In this document: positions 9,428 through 17,565 of the stretch, piece after piece
Layout of the letters: the number at the start of each line of letters is the position of its first letter
How positions within the stretch are numbered: the first letter of the stretch is position 1
NCBI RefSeq assembly: GCF_023370075.1
Contig: NZ_CP097149.1
Span: forward strand, 2,602,001 to 2,666,000
Length of the DNA stretch: 64,000 nucleotides
Reading direction: 5' to 3'
From: Deinococcus sp. QL22
Lineage (GTDB): Bacteria; Deinococcota; Deinococci; Deinococcales; Deinococcaceae
Program-made: the position numbers and the translations under genes
Notes under the pieces: generated by a model
Told to the model about the DNA's origin: nothing
Database searches by the model: none
The model's input: the letters and a program-made list of their open reading frames with translations, nothing else

Positions 9428-10417
9428 CTAGGCCTCCCGGCTCGCCAATTCCCGCACCGCGCCCACCAAGCGTGCGGCGGCTGTCTGATCCGGCGCGTCT
9501 TGCAACGCCTGTTCTAATAGCTCAATTCCTTCCCTAGCCTGTGCATAGGCATAGGCCTGTGCGTAGGCCACGCTGCCGCTGTCCAGCAACCAGCGGTGAA
9601 TGTCGGCAATGGTGGTGGCGTCTTTGGCGGGGCGATCCAGGTGCATCTGTTCCAAGAAGATGTCCTTTTGCTGTGCCGAGGCGGTCTGGAGCCAGTGCAG
9701 CACGATTAGGGTGCGCTTGCCTTCCAACAGGTCGCCGCCGATTTCCTTGCCGTATTTGGCCGGGTCGCCCAGCAGGTTCAGTACATCATCCCGAATCTGG
9801 AAGGCCGCGCCGAGGGCCAGCCCGGCCGCCGTAAAGCGTTCGTCGGGGGCCAAACCTGCGGCCAGTGCGCCCAGTCTCAGCGGCACGATCACCGTGTAGT
9901 GGGCGGTTTTCAGGCTCACCATGTGCAGGTAGTCGGCCTCTTTCAGCGTCCATTCGCGGCGCTCCACCCATGCCAGATCAAGGTGCTGGCCCTCTGCGGT
10001 GCGGTGAATCATCGCCAAGAATTCTTCCATCGCCCCCGGCACGCCCGCGCGGTGAACAGCGGCCCACATATAGGCGTGCAGCGCGTCTCCGGCGTTGATG
10101 GCGAGTGCTACCCCGTGCAGTCGGTGCAAGGCGGGCTGACCCCGGCGTTCCTCGGAGTCGTCTTCTATGTCGTCGTGAATCAGCACCCAGTTCTGGAAGA
10201 GTTCCAAAGCGGTTGCCAGCCACAGGGCGCGTTCCCAGGCCTCCGTACCCCTTTGTACACCGTGCGCCCCAGCACTCGCCAGCAGCAGTTCGCTGCGAAT
10301 GCCTTTGCCGCCGCGTATCGGGTAGTCGCGCAGCATGGCAAAGTAGCGGGCCAATTCAGGATGAGAGGCAGCGGTGGGCAGCAGCGAGAGGGCGCGTTCT
10401 AGTAGTTCGGGGCGCAT
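9428..10417 (-). CDS. polyprenyl diphosphate synthase
   Basis: Trans-type prenyltransferase of 329 residues that chains isopentenyl diphosphate onto an allylic primer. The first Asp-rich motif is HDDIEDDSEERRG and the second region reads AFQIRDDVLNLLGDPAKYGKEIGGDLLEGKRTL, with GK, Q and R residues of the family. The second motif is DDVLN rather than DDxxD, a variant common in geranylgeranyl-type enzymes. Chain length cannot be set from sequence by eye; a geranylgeranyl product feeding carotenoids is plausible in Deinococcus. TACACT lies 8 bases before the ATG, so the mRNA looks leaderless. The stop abuts repeat copy B. Confidence 0.88.
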   Translation of the reverse strand: MRPELLERALSLLPTAASHPELARYFAMLRDYPIRGGKGIRSELLLASAGAHGVQRGTEAWERALWLATALELFQNWVLIHDDIEDDSEERRGQPALHRLHGVALAINAGDALHAYMWAAVHRAGVPGAMEEFLAMIHRTAEGQHLDLAWVERREWTLKEADYLHMVSLKTAHYTVIVPLRLGALAAGLAPDERFTAAGLALGAAFQIRDDVLNLLGDPAKYGKEIGGDLLEGKRTLIVLHWLQTASAQQKDIFLEQMHLDRPAKDATTIADIHRWLLDSGSVAYAQAYAYAQAREGIELLEQALQDAPDQTAAARLVGAVRELASREA

Positions 10418-10425
10418 GGAGCGAC

Positions 10426-10431
10426 AGTGTA
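10426..10431 (-). promoter_or_regulatory. -10 box of prenyl synthase gene
   Basis: TACACT on the minus strand, 8 bases before the ATG at 10417. Confidence 0.5.
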
Positions 10432-10528
10432 GAGCGGCGGGCGGTGGGAAGGGAAAGAGTGAAGATGCAGAGGGGAAAGTCCAACACGTCTCCAGCTTTC
10501 GTCCCGCGCATTCCTCACATGCCTTGTC

Positions 10529-10534
10529 TAAACT
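10529..10534 (+). promoter_or_regulatory. -10 box of gene at 10543
   Basis: TAAACT, 8 bases before the ATG at 10543. Confidence 0.5.
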
Positions 10535-10542
10535 GGCCTCAG

Positions 10543-11277
10543 ATGTCGTCTGCCACTTCTGCCCGTGCGCCTGCCTACTTGCGGTATCTGCTGTTGGGCG
10601 GCGTGTTGGCCCTGCTGGGCATCCTGTTCCTCATTCCCGACGTCCGGGCTTTTTTCGCGGCTGGGGCTGCGGCCCTGCGCTCCTCCGATCCGGGGGTCAC
10701 GCACGCCTGGGTCGATGGCCTGGGCTGGGCTGGCCCGCTGGCCCTGATCGCGGCGTTCGTGGCTCAGGCCGTTATTCCGGTGCTGCCCGCGCTGGTCATG
10801 ACCGCCGTCACTGCCCGCGCTTACGGCCCCGTGGAGGGCTTCTTCATCGTATATATCGGCACGTTGTTGGGCGCGGTGGCGGGCTACTGGCTGGGGCGCG
10901 GCGTCGGAGACCAGTTGGTCAGGATGCTGGCAGGCGAGCGCACCCGCAAGCGGGCCGAAGATTTTGCCCGCAAACACGGCGTTCAGGGCGTGTTGATGGT
11001 GCGCCTGATGCCCATTCTCAGCGCCGACGTGATGAATCTGGTGGCGGGCGCGGCCCGGATGCCGTTTCGCCCCTTCATGCTGGCAACGGCGGCGGGCGCG
11101 TTTCCGGTCACGTTGTTGGTCATCTGGCTGTCTGGGTCTACGTCACGCATGGTGTGGGGCCTGGGCGTGCTGTCGCTGCTGGTGGCGGCGGTGGCAGGCT
11201 GGCGCACCTGGATGGGCAGGCGGCGGGCAGCGCGGTCAAGTTCGACTCCTTCACCTGACCAGACGCCCGACTCCTAA
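10543..11277 (+). CDS. TVP38/TMEM64 (DedA superfamily) membrane protein
   Basis: Integral membrane protein of 244 residues. Membrane segments are visible at about 15-32 (YLLLGGVLALLGILFLIP), 60-85 (GPLALIAAFVAQAVIPVLPALVMTA), 95-115 (FFIVYIGTLLGAVAGYWLG), 165-195 and 200-222. The family core is present: the re-entrant proline loop VIPVLPALVMT, GTLLGAVAGYWLGRGVG, and the second half VLMVRLMPILSADVMNLVAGAARMPFRPFMLATAAGAFP. The superfamily includes lipid scramblases/flippases; no specific substrate is implied. Start at 10543 follows a -10 box; a longer open frame upstream has no coding character. The C-terminal tail is basic then Ser/Pro-rich and should be cytosolic. Confidence 0.82.
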   Translation: MSSATSARAPAYLRYLLLGGVLALLGILFLIPDVRAFFAAGAAALRSSDPGVTHAWVDGLGWAGPLALIAAFVAQAVIPVLPALVMTAVTARAYGPVEGFFIVYIGTLLGAVAGYWLGRGVGDQLVRMLAGERTRKRAEDFARKHGVQGVLMVRLMPILSADVMNLVAGAARMPFRPFMLATAAGAFPVTLLVIWLSGSTSRMVWGLGVLSLLVAAVAGWRTWMGRRRAARSSSTPSPDQTPDS

Positions 11278-11302
11278 ACCGCCCGGTCATTCTCCTGTCA
11301 GG

Positions 11303-11308
11303 TAGACT
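11303..11308 (+). promoter_or_regulatory. candidate -10 box of purM transcript
   Basis: TAGACT 66 bases before the purM ATG. This gene has a good Shine-Dalgarno, so a leadered mRNA fits. Confidence 0.45.
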
Positions 11309-11374
11309 GCCTCACGGTTGCGCCGTCCACCCAAAGCCGGAAGGCAAGCGGGCGGTGGCGCGGGCGGGAGGATC

Positions 11375-12469
11375 ATGACGGAAGACACGCAAGCGGGCAA
11401 GCAGGCCGGAGGCTCCGCATACGAACGGGCAGGAGTAAGCATAGACGCCGGACACCGGGCTGTGGCCCTGATGAAATATGCCGTGGCACGCACGCATACG
11501 CCCGCAGTTCTGGGCGGCATCGGCGGCTTTGGCGGGCTGTTCCGGGCGCAGTTTACGGGCACAGACGGTAGCCCAATGACCGATCCGGTGCTGGTGGCTT
11601 CTACCGATGGCGTCGGTACCAAAACCAAGGTCGCGGTGCGGGCGGGCCAGTTCAAGGGACTCGGCGCAGACATCGTGAACCACTGCGCCAACGATATTCT
11701 GGTGCAGGGCGCACGGCCCCTGTTTTTCCTGGATTACGTGGCGATGGGGGTCTTGCGGCCCGAAGCGGTAGCCGATGTGGTCACGGGTGCGGCAGAGGCA
11801 TGTGAGGCGCTGGGCGTGGCCCTGCTGGGCGGCGAAACTGCCGAAATGCCTGGTGTGTACGTAGAGGGAGAACTGGACATCGTGGGCACGATTGTGGGCG
11901 TCGTGGACCGGCCCAAGCTGATAGACGGCTCGCGCATCCGGGCCGGTGACGCCGTGATCGGCCTGCCCAGCAGCGGCCTGCATACCAACGGCTTCAGCCT
12001 TGCCCGCATGGCACTCGATGGTCTGGATTGGCAACAGGCCCGCGCCGACTTGGGTGGGAAATCGTTGACAGAAGTGCTGCCGATTCCGCACCGCGCTTAT
12101 GGCCCGGCCTTCGATGCCCTTACCGCCGCTGAGGTGGATGTGCGCGGCATGGCCCACATCACGGGCGGCGGCTTGGTCGACAATCCCCCGCGCATCTTTC
12201 CGGAAGGCGTGGGCATGCGGATCAATACTGCGTCCTGGACAGTACCGCCCCTGTTCGAACTGATCCTGGAACGCGGCAATGTGGCCCGCGCTGAAGGCTT
12301 CCGTGCCCTGAATATGGGTGTGGGATTCCTGTTTATCGTGTCTGCCGAGCAAGCTGAAGCGGCCCTGAACGCCCTGCAAGCCGCCGGGGAAAGCCCCTGG
12401 ATTATCGGTGAAATGACCGAAGGCAGCGGCGTGCAGTTCACGCCCCAGCGAGAAGGGGTGAGTTCTTGA
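11375..12469 (+). CDS. purM: phosphoribosylformylglycinamidine cyclo-ligase
   Basis: AIR synthetase: ATP-dependent ring closure of FGAM to aminoimidazole ribotide, fifth step of purine synthesis, cytosolic. 364 residues with the family landmarks YERAGVSIDAGHRAV, the ATP-binding STDGVGTKTKVA, VNHCANDILVQGARPLFFLDY, GGETAEMPGVY, GLPSSGLHTNGFSLAR and AHITGGGLVDNPPRI. The ATG at 11375 follows GGGAGG (11366-11371) with four bases between, a real ribosome binding site unlike most neighbours. The stop codon overlaps the TTG start of the next gene (TTGA), suggesting coupling with the phosphatase. Confidence 0.97.
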   Translation: MTEDTQAGKQAGGSAYERAGVSIDAGHRAVALMKYAVARTHTPAVLGGIGGFGGLFRAQFTGTDGSPMTDPVLVASTDGVGTKTKVAVRAGQFKGLGADIVNHCANDILVQGARPLFFLDYVAMGVLRPEAVADVVTGAAEACEALGVALLGGETAEMPGVYVEGELDIVGTIVGVVDRPKLIDGSRIRAGDAVIGLPSSGLHTNGFSLARMALDGLDWQQARADLGGKSLTEVLPIPHRAYGPAFDALTAAEVDVRGMAHITGGGLVDNPPRIFPEGVGMRINTASWTVPPLFELILERGNVARAEGFRALNMGVGFLFIVSAEQAEAALNALQAAGESPWIIGEMTEGSGVQFTPQREGVSS

Positions 12470-13194
12470 GTTCCGACGCACCCCGCAAACGCCTCGCGCC
12501 TTTTGGTTTTACGCCCCCAGACCGCGCCACCGCCACCGAATTCTGGGTGGTGCGGCACGGTGAAAGTACTTGGAATGCCGATGGCCGGTATCAGGGCCAG
12601 ACCGATGTGCCCCTGAGTCATATCGGGATTTTGCAGGCCGCCAGCCTGGCCGAGCGCCTGACCGGACTTCACTTTGACGCCGTGTACACCAGCGACCTCG
12701 TGCGGGCCTCGCAAACGGCAGACGCGGTGGCCGAACGCCTGCTGGGCAACCCGCCTGTGCAAGCCGACCCCGGCCTGCGTGAAATAGACGTGGGCGAGTT
12801 GTCGGGCCTCGTCATTGCTGATATTCGCGCCCGCTTTCCCGACTACCTGAGCACCCTGATCCGGGAACCGTGGGCCACCCGCAGACCCGGCGGCGAGAGC
12901 ATGGAAGACCTGTTTGCCCGCTGCGGGGCGGCCTTTGACCGCCTGCGGGTGCGGCATCCCGGCGGACGCGTGCTGGTGTTTACTCACGGCGGCGTCGTGC
13001 GTGTGGCGGTGGGCCTGGCTCTGGGCGGTGTGCCTGCCAACGCCTGGGCACGTCTCAGCGTTACCAATACCAGCCTAACCCGCGTGCTGCTCGGAGAAAA
13101 CAGCGGGACGTTGCTGGGTTTCAACGACGACGCGCACCTGGAAGACTTGATCGAGGCGACGGAAGCCGACGACGTGCTGGGGCAGGCGCAGTGA
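12466..13194 (+). CDS. histidine phosphatase (phosphoglycerate mutase-like) family protein
   Basis: Two-histidine phosphatase of 242 residues. The catalytic His lies in VVRHGESTWNADGRYQGQTDVPLS; the acid loop follows as LREIDVGELSGL; the second His is in LVFTHGGVVRVAVG. Arg residues of the phosphate pocket are in place (RHG, SDLVRASQTA). The family includes alpha-ribazole phosphatase, sugar phosphatases and mutases, and sequence by eye does not separate them. The TTG start overlaps the purM stop (TTGA) with a GAAGGGGTGAG stretch upstream as ribosome site. A Leu/acidic tail ends the protein. Confidence 0.85.
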   Translation: MSSDAPRKRLAPFGFTPPDRATATEFWVVRHGESTWNADGRYQGQTDVPLSHIGILQAASLAERLTGLHFDAVYTSDLVRASQTADAVAERLLGNPPVQADPGLREIDVGELSGLVIADIRARFPDYLSTLIREPWATRRPGGESMEDLFARCGAAFDRLRVRHPGGRVLVFTHGGVVRVAVGLALGGVPANAWARLSVTNTSLTRVLLGENSGTLLGFNDDAHLEDLIEATEADDVLGQAQ

Positions 13195-13261
13195 GGGGCT
13201 GGAGCATGGTGGAGAGAACCTGGAACGTGATTCGTACCACTGGCCTGTCGGGAATCTGAGC

Positions 13262-14272
13262 ATGACGGCCCCCGATCCACAGCCCACAGTCCACAGCACA
13301 CAACCCTCTCTCGAATCCCGCTTCCGCTCCGGCGACCTGCGTGCGCTCTCCCGCGCCCTCACGTTGGCCGAGGCTGGCTTGCCCGCCGCCCGGCCTTTAT
13401 TGCGTGTGGCACGCGAGCAAGCAGCCCGCAAGCCCGGCATCGTACTGGGCATTACGGGCAGCCCCGGCAGCGGCAAAAGCACCCTCACCGACGCCCTGAT
13501 TGCCCACCTGCGCGGGTTGGGGCAGCGGGTGGCGGTGGTGGCCGTCGACCCCAGCAGCCCCTATTCGGGCGGCGCGATTCTCGGAGACCGCATCCGGATG
13601 CTGCGCCACCACGCCGACGCGGGCGTGTTCGTGCGCTCTCTGGCGAGCCGGGGAGCGTTGGGCGGCCTGTCTGCACGCACGATGCAAGTGCTGGCGCTGC
13701 TGGAAGGCGCGGGTTTCGACTGGGTGATTCTGGAAACGGTGGGTGTGGGCCAATCGGAGGTGGATGTGGCCTCGGCCTGCGACCATACACTGCTCGTTCT
13801 GACCCCGGCGGGCGGCGACGGTGTGCAGGCGTTCAAGGCGGGCATTATGGAAATTGCCGATGTGATCGCCGTGAACAAGGCTGATTTGCCGGGTGCCGAC
13901 CGAACCGTGCGCGAACTGGTGGCTGCGCAGGGCCTCGGCGCACACGACGAACACACCTGGTTTGCACCCGTTCAAAAAACGGTGGCGGGTGCAGGGCAGG
14001 GCAGACTGGAGCAGGGCAGCACAGGACAGGGGTTGGAGCCGACAGGAATTGCCGGATTGGTCGCCGCTGTACTGGCCCACCGTGTCCATCTCGGCGCGGC
14101 AGGTCTGACCGGGCGCCGCACCCGCCGCGCCGAATTCGAGGTTCGCTCGCTGGTGCAGGAGCGGTTGCTGCGCCGCGCCCGTGATACCAGCGCCGACCTT
14201 TATGCCCGTGTGGCACGCGGAGAACTGGACGCCGATGCTGCGGCTGATGCTTTGCTGGGAAGTCAGCTTTGA
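13262..14272 (+). CDS. meaB: MeaB/ArgK-family G-protein chaperone, first paralogue
   Basis: GTPase of the G3E family that guards and reloads adenosylcobalamin mutases. 336 residues. Walker A is GITGSPGSGKSTLTDA (about 61-76), then VAVDPSSPYSGGAILGDRIRM, the switch region [14 protein letters not shown] and the specificity motif VNKADLP. A low-complexity insert (AGAGQGRLEQGSTGQGLEP) interrupts the stretch after NKAD. The C-terminus keeps the dimerisation-arm pattern. It stands far from the mutase at 43890, which has its own MeaB, so its partner enzyme is unknown. Its stop overlaps the TTG start of the next gene. A GAATCT lies only 4 bases before the ATG, a weak promoter candidate. Confidence 0.85.
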   Translation: MTAPDPQPTVHSTQPSLESRFRSGDLRALSRALTLAEAGLPAARPLLRVAREQAARKPGIVLGITGSPGSGKSTLTDALIAHLRGLGQRVAVVAVDPSSPYSGGAILGDRIRMLRHHADAGVFVRSLASRGALGGLSARTMQVLALLEGAGFDWVILETVGVGQSEVDVASACDHTLLVLTPAGGDGVQAFKAGIMEIADVIAVNKADLPGADRTVRELVAAQGLGAHDEHTWFAPVQKTVAGAGQGRLEQGSTGQGLEPTGIAGLVAAVLAHRVHLGAAGLTGRRTRRAEFEVRSLVQERLLRRARDTSADLYARVARGELDADAAADALLGSQL

Positions 14273-14799
14273 CCGCCCGCCAACTCGCCCCCATTCTCTT
14301 CGCCTTCCTGATCGTGCAGCGGCTCCTCGAACTGCGGCTGGCACGCGCCAACGAACGCTGGGCGCGGCAGCAGGGCGCAGTGGAATATGGCCAGGCCCAT
14401 TACCCGCTGTTTTTTATTCTGCACCCCACCTGGATGCTGGCCCTGCTGCTAGAAGGACGCAAGAGGGGTGGGCGCGTGCATTGGCCGATACTGGCGCTGT
14501 TCGTGCTGGCGCAACCGCTGCGCTACTGGGTCATTCGCACGCTGGGGCGTTACTGGAATACCCGCATTCTGATCGTGCCGGGTGGAAAGCGCGTCACAGG
14601 TGGGCCATTCCGCCTTCTACCGCATCCAAACTATGCTGTGGTGGCCCTGGAAATCGCCGCCGCACCGCTCGCTGTCGGCGCGTGGCGAACCGCACTTGCT
14701 TACACGGTGCTCAATGCTGCCCTGCTGCTGCTGGTGCGCCTGCCTGCAGAGAATGCCGCGCTGAGAGGTTACAGGGTTGATCAGACCTCGCCAGCTTGA
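14269..14799 (+). CDS. isoprenylcysteine carboxyl methyltransferase-like membrane protein
   Basis: A 176-residue integral membrane protein with four to five hydrophobic segments (for example ILFAFLIVQRLLELRLA, YPLFFILHPTWMLALLL, WPILALFVLAQPLRYWVI, TALAYTVLNAALLLLVRL). The conserved methyltransferase core is visible near 115-130 as TGGPFRLLPHPNYAVVALEIAAAPL, matching the RHPNY-E signature of the ICMT/YpbQ group. In many bacteria YpbQ-like proteins follow polyketide synthases and methylate lipids; there is no such neighbour here. The TTG start overlaps the MeaB stop (TTGA). Function is therefore family level only. Confidence 0.75.
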   Translation: MTARQLAPILFAFLIVQRLLELRLARANERWARQQGAVEYGQAHYPLFFILHPTWMLALLLEGRKRGGRVHWPILALFVLAQPLRYWVIRTLGRYWNTRILIVPGGKRVTGGPFRLLPHPNYAVVALEIAAAPLAVGAWRTALAYTVLNAALLLLVRLPAENAALRGYRVDQTSPA

Positions 14800-14890
14800 G
14801 CGGAATTGTGGAGTTTGAATCGCGTGGCCCAAGGTTAGGATTCATAGCCCATAGGAGCGCCTGAGCGGTAATGGTCTCTGCCGGTTATGC
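14800..14890. other. short convergent gap with repeat fragment
   Basis: Contains TTGAGCGGAATTG, close to the TTGAAGCGGAATTG block of repeat copies A and B. Nothing else of note. Confidence 0.3.
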
Positions 14891-15403
14891 TCAGCGGGCC
14901 ATGCTCTGGGGCGTTCGGCGCTCGAAGACCAGGCCCACCGGGGTATCGGCCAGTTGAACCGCCGACAAGACTGTTACGTTGTGCAGTTCCAGTCGAATGC
15001 GGCCAGCGGCGTTGGTGCGCTCTACGGCGGCCAACACCGAAATTACATTCATCCCTTTCTCGGCGCACAGCAACATTATTTCCAACTCGGCCAACCCGTC
15101 TGTCAACTGCTCGGTCACGATCACCACTTCTCCGCTCGCATCTCCAGTATCCAGAAGCGTCCAGTGGCCCGTGGAGATGCTTCTGGCTGTGTGTAGGGCG
15201 GGAAGGCCGCGTGCTCGGGCCAGCGACTGTGCCAGCTGCTGTGCGGCGGGAAGGGCGACCACCCCATCAAATTCCGGGAGCAGGGCTCCAAAACGGCTTG
15301 CTACTTCTGTCCAGTCATGGGTCTGTAATCCTGCCAGACGTGTCCGAACCCCTTCTTCAGAAGGCAGAGCGGTGGCGATCACTTCCCGGAACTTCAGCAT
15401 CAC
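14891..15403 (-). CDS. phosphoribosyltransferase-like protein with degenerate PRPP loop
   Basis: A 170-residue protein whose fold reads like a type I phosphoribosyltransferase of the OPRT/APRT kind: an N-terminal helix, FDGVVALPAAQQLAQSLARARGLPALHTA, then GEVVIVTEQLTDGLAELEIMLLCAEKGMNVISVLAAVERTNAAG in the place of the PRPP loop. The usual acidic pair and TTG (DDvxTTG) have become TEQLTDG, so transferase activity is doubtful and a regulatory or ligand-binding role is possible. The start is the GTG at 15403 or the ATG one codon later; TAGTCT is 6 bases before the GTG. A palindrome (15451-15463) lies further upstream. Confidence 0.6.
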   Translation of the reverse strand: MMLKFREVIATALPSEEGVRTRLAGLQTHDWTEVASRFGALLPEFDGVVALPAAQQLAQSLARARGLPALHTARSISTGHWTLLDTGDASGEVVIVTEQLTDGLAELEIMLLCAEKGMNVISVLAAVERTNAAGRIRLELHNVTVLSAVQLADTPVGLVFERRTPQSMAR

Positions 15404-15409
15404 AGCCCT

Positions 15410-15415
15410 AGACTA
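15410..15415 (-). promoter_or_regulatory. -10 box of gene at 15403
   Basis: TAGTCT on the minus strand, 6 bases before GTG at 15403. Confidence 0.45.
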
Positions 15416-15450
15416 CGCTGCTAAAGCCTTCATTCGTCGGAAAGCTGACC

Positions 15451-15470
15451 TGAACTCAGTTCAAACGTTT
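15451..15470. promoter_or_regulatory. operator-like palindromes
   Basis: TGAACTCAGTTCA (15451-15463) is a perfect 5-bp inverted repeat with a 3-base centre, directly joined to the palindrome AAACGTTT (15463-15470). They lie between divergent genes at 15403 and 15595. Binding protein unknown. Confidence 0.35.
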
Positions 15471-15581
15471 CAAACATCGGTGGAATGACCGGGGTGAATA
15501 TCAAGGCGAGGGTCTGAGCACTGGCCCGCACTACTGGACACGGCATGGGTGGGTGCCGCACGCAGGCCGCAACAAGGGGAG

Positions 15582-15587
15582 TAGGGT
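15582..15587 (+). promoter_or_regulatory. -10 box of MFS gene at 15595
   Basis: TAGGGT, 7 bases before the ATG at 15595. Confidence 0.5.
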
Positions 15588-15594
15588 GCAGACC

Positions 15595-16800
15595 ATGCAG
15601 GCTCCCGTTTCTCCTTCGTCGGCGCAGGCCCCCAATCAGGCCATAACTGCCCACACCGTCACCCGGCAGGCCACTGCCGTCGCGTTGGCCGTTACGGCGG
15701 GGCACTTTATCAACGACGCGTATGGGGCCATGCTCACGCCCCTGACTCCGGCACTCCAGAGCAAATTTGGGGTCAGCATCGCCGCCGTCACGCTGTTGTC
15801 CAGCGTATTCTCCCTCACCAGCAGCGTAATGCAGCCTCTGTTGGGCGTCGTCGGAGAACGGCTGGATCGCCGTTACGCCGCCGCGCTCGGCCCCCTGATG
15901 ACCGGAATTGGACTCACCTTGATGGGCTTTGTGCCCTGGTTCGGCGCACTGGTGCTGCTGGTGGCGGTCGCGGGCTTCGGCAGCGGCTTTTTTCATCCGG
16001 CGGGGGCAGCTTATGTGGCCCAAAACAGCCCACCCGACAAGCGCGGCCTGTGGGCCAGCATTTTTAGTGCAGGCGGCACAGGCGGCATGGCGCTTGGGCC
16101 AGTGTTTGCGGGCGTGGGCCTCACGCATCTGCCGTGGTTCGCCCTGATCGGGGCGGTCATTGCTGCCATTACTTTCGCCGTTACGCCTTCCGGCAAGCAG
16201 AGCAGCAAGCGCGTAGGGGCTGCCGAATATCTGCGAATCTTCCGGGGGCCAATCGTGTGGCTGTGGGGCATGGCGGTGCTGCGCTCTCTGGCCAGCATGG
16301 GCTACAACGCCATGTTGCCGTTTATGCTGCTGGCGCGTGGGTTCGGAGCGCGGGAAGTGGCCCTGACACTGGGCGTGTACGCTGTTGCCAGCGCCATCGG
16401 CGGCATCGTGGGTGGGCGAATCAGCGATAAGCGCGGGCGGGTTCCCGTGCTGCGGGCGGCTATCCTCACCACCATTCCGTTTTTTGCCGTCCTGATTCTC
16501 AGCAGTCCGGCCAATTGGTGGTATTACCCCCTGACCTTCGTGGTTGGGGCCGCCGTGAACGCCAGTATTCCAGTGGGTGTGGTCGCCGCGCAGGAATACG
16601 CGCCCGGTCATGTGGCGGTGGCAAGTTCTATCATGATGGGTTTTTCGTGGGGCTTTGCCGGCATCCTGATTTTCTTGGTGGGCGCGTTGGCCGATGTCAC
16701 CAGCCCGACAACAGCGGCGTTGGTCAGCCTGAGCCTGCTGATTCCCAGCGCCCTGATTGCCTACAGGTTGCCGGAACCGCAGCGGGCGGCCTTCAACTAA
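15595..16800 (+). CDS. MFS transporter, fosmidomycin-resistance (Fsr) type
   Basis: Twelve-segment drug/proton antiporter-like protein of 401 residues in the inner membrane. Fsr-type features: the early GHFINDAYGAMLTPLTPALQSKFG with acidic residue in the first helix, the loop VVGERLDRR, and the characteristic FGSGFFHPAGAAYVAQNSPPDKRGLWASIF. The second half repeats with GGRISDKRGRVPVL. Fsr exports fosmidomycin in E. coli, but homologues have varied or unknown substrates. The start at 15595 is preferred to the upstream in-frame ATG because of the -10 box between them. It ends facing the VIT gene across a terminator hairpin. Confidence 0.85.
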   Translation: MQAPVSPSSAQAPNQAITAHTVTRQATAVALAVTAGHFINDAYGAMLTPLTPALQSKFGVSIAAVTLLSSVFSLTSSVMQPLLGVVGERLDRRYAAALGPLMTGIGLTLMGFVPWFGALVLLVAVAGFGSGFFHPAGAAYVAQNSPPDKRGLWASIFSAGGTGGMALGPVFAGVGLTHLPWFALIGAVIAAITFAVTPSGKQSSKRVGAAEYLRIFRGPIVWLWGMAVLRSLASMGYNAMLPFMLLARGFGAREVALTLGVYAVASAIGGIVGGRISDKRGRVPVLRAAILTTIPFFAVLILSSPANWWYYPLTFVVGAAVNASIPVGVVAAQEYAPGHVAVASSIMMGFSWGFAGILIFLVGALADVTSPTTAALVSLSLLIPSALIAYRLPEPQRAAFN

Positions 16801-16831
16801 GAAGGGCGGTCAGTGGTGGGCAGAAAGTAAA

Positions 16832-16874
16832 AGGGGCAAAAGCACGGGCTTGAGAAGCCCCAGCGTTTGCCCCT
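16832..16874. terminator. hairpin between convergent genes
   Basis: AGGGGCAAA (16832-16840) pairs with TTTGCCCCT (16866-16874), with an inner GGGCT/AGCCC stem. It may stop transcription from both sides. Confidence 0.55.
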
Positions 16875-16944
16875 GACCTTCCTTAGACTTTCAGATCCTC
16901 CCCCCTCAGACCAAGCCCCCGGAAACTGAGCCCCCCGCCCCTGT

Positions 16945-17469
16945 TCACCCGCCCGCGCCCAATTTGCCCAGCCACACGCCCACGCCAAATACCACTGCGC
17001 CGCCCACGATCACCTGAACAATGGTCTGGCGCAACGGGCTGTGCATATAGCGCCAGCGGATCAGCGCGATAATCAGCAGTTCGACGATAACCACCACGTA
17101 GGCCAGCGTCAGCGCGGTTTGCAGGTCGGGAATCAGGAAGGGAAGTGTGTGCAGCATGCCACCCAAAATGGTAGCCGCGCCCGTAATGACGCCGCGTGCA
17201 AAGGGTTTGCCGCGCCCGCTGACCAGGCCGTCGTCACTGAGGGCCTCGGCCAGGCCCATGCTGATGCCCGCACCCACGCTGGCCGCAAAGCCAACCCAGA
17301 AGGCGTCCATTGGATTTCCGGTCAGTCCAGCGGTGGCAAAGATCGGGGCCAGAGTGCTGACGCTGCCGTCCATCAGGCCGAGCAGAGCAGGCTGCACCTT
17401 TTGCAAAATAAAGGCCTGATCGTGTGCGGGGGGCCGGGTAGCGGGGGGAGTAGGCAAGGCGTCGGGCAT
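16945..17469 (-). CDS. VIT1/CCC1-family iron/manganese transporter-like protein
   Basis: Membrane protein of 174 residues. The family core reads [20 protein letters not shown] in the first membrane segment and [16 protein letters not shown] in the second, where acidic and Met residues line the metal path. Later segments are [41 protein letters not shown] and [26 protein letters not shown]1 proteins move Fe2+ or Mn2+ out of the cytosol. Deinococcus keeps a high Mn/Fe ratio, so metal export is a reasonable but unproven role. Compared with full-length VIT proteins it is short and lacks a clear cytoplasmic metal-binding domain. The promoter is the best-formed in the window. Confidence 0.78.
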   Translation of the reverse strand: MPDALPTPPATRPPAHDQAFILQKVQPALLGLMDGSVSTLAPIFATAGLTGNPMDAFWVGFAASVGAGISMGLAEALSDDGLVSGRGKPFARGVITGAATILGGMLHTLPFLIPDLQTALTLAYVVVIVELLIIALIRWRYMHSPLRQTIVQVIVGGAVVFGVGVWLGKLGAGG

Positions 17470-17474
17470 AAGAC

Positions 17475-17503
17475 AGTCTAGCCTTAATAGGAATTATTCT
17501 CAA
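17475..17503 (-). promoter_or_regulatory. sigma-70-type promoter of VIT gene with AT-rich spacer
   Basis: On the minus strand -35 TTGAGA (17503-17498), a 17-base spacer and -10 TAGACT (17480-17475), then 5 bases to the ATG at 17469. The AT-rich spacer (AATAATTCCTATT) is an obvious place for a metal-responsive repressor. Confidence 0.7.
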
Positions 17504-17550
17504 TAAGGAGATTGATAGAGCCCTGTGAAGCCTATCTCCTCTTCCCGCCG

Positions 17551-17556
17551 TATCCT
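17551..17556 (+). promoter_or_regulatory. -10 box of lipid kinase gene
   Basis: TATCCT, 9 bases before GTG at 17566. Confidence 0.4.
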
Positions 17557-17565
17557 GAACTAACC

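Noticed and set aside
15430..16611. A 393-codon minus-strand frame opposite the Fsr-type transporter
   Set aside because: Polar, His/Arg/Gln-rich translation with no domain; the plus strand is a clear MFS protein.
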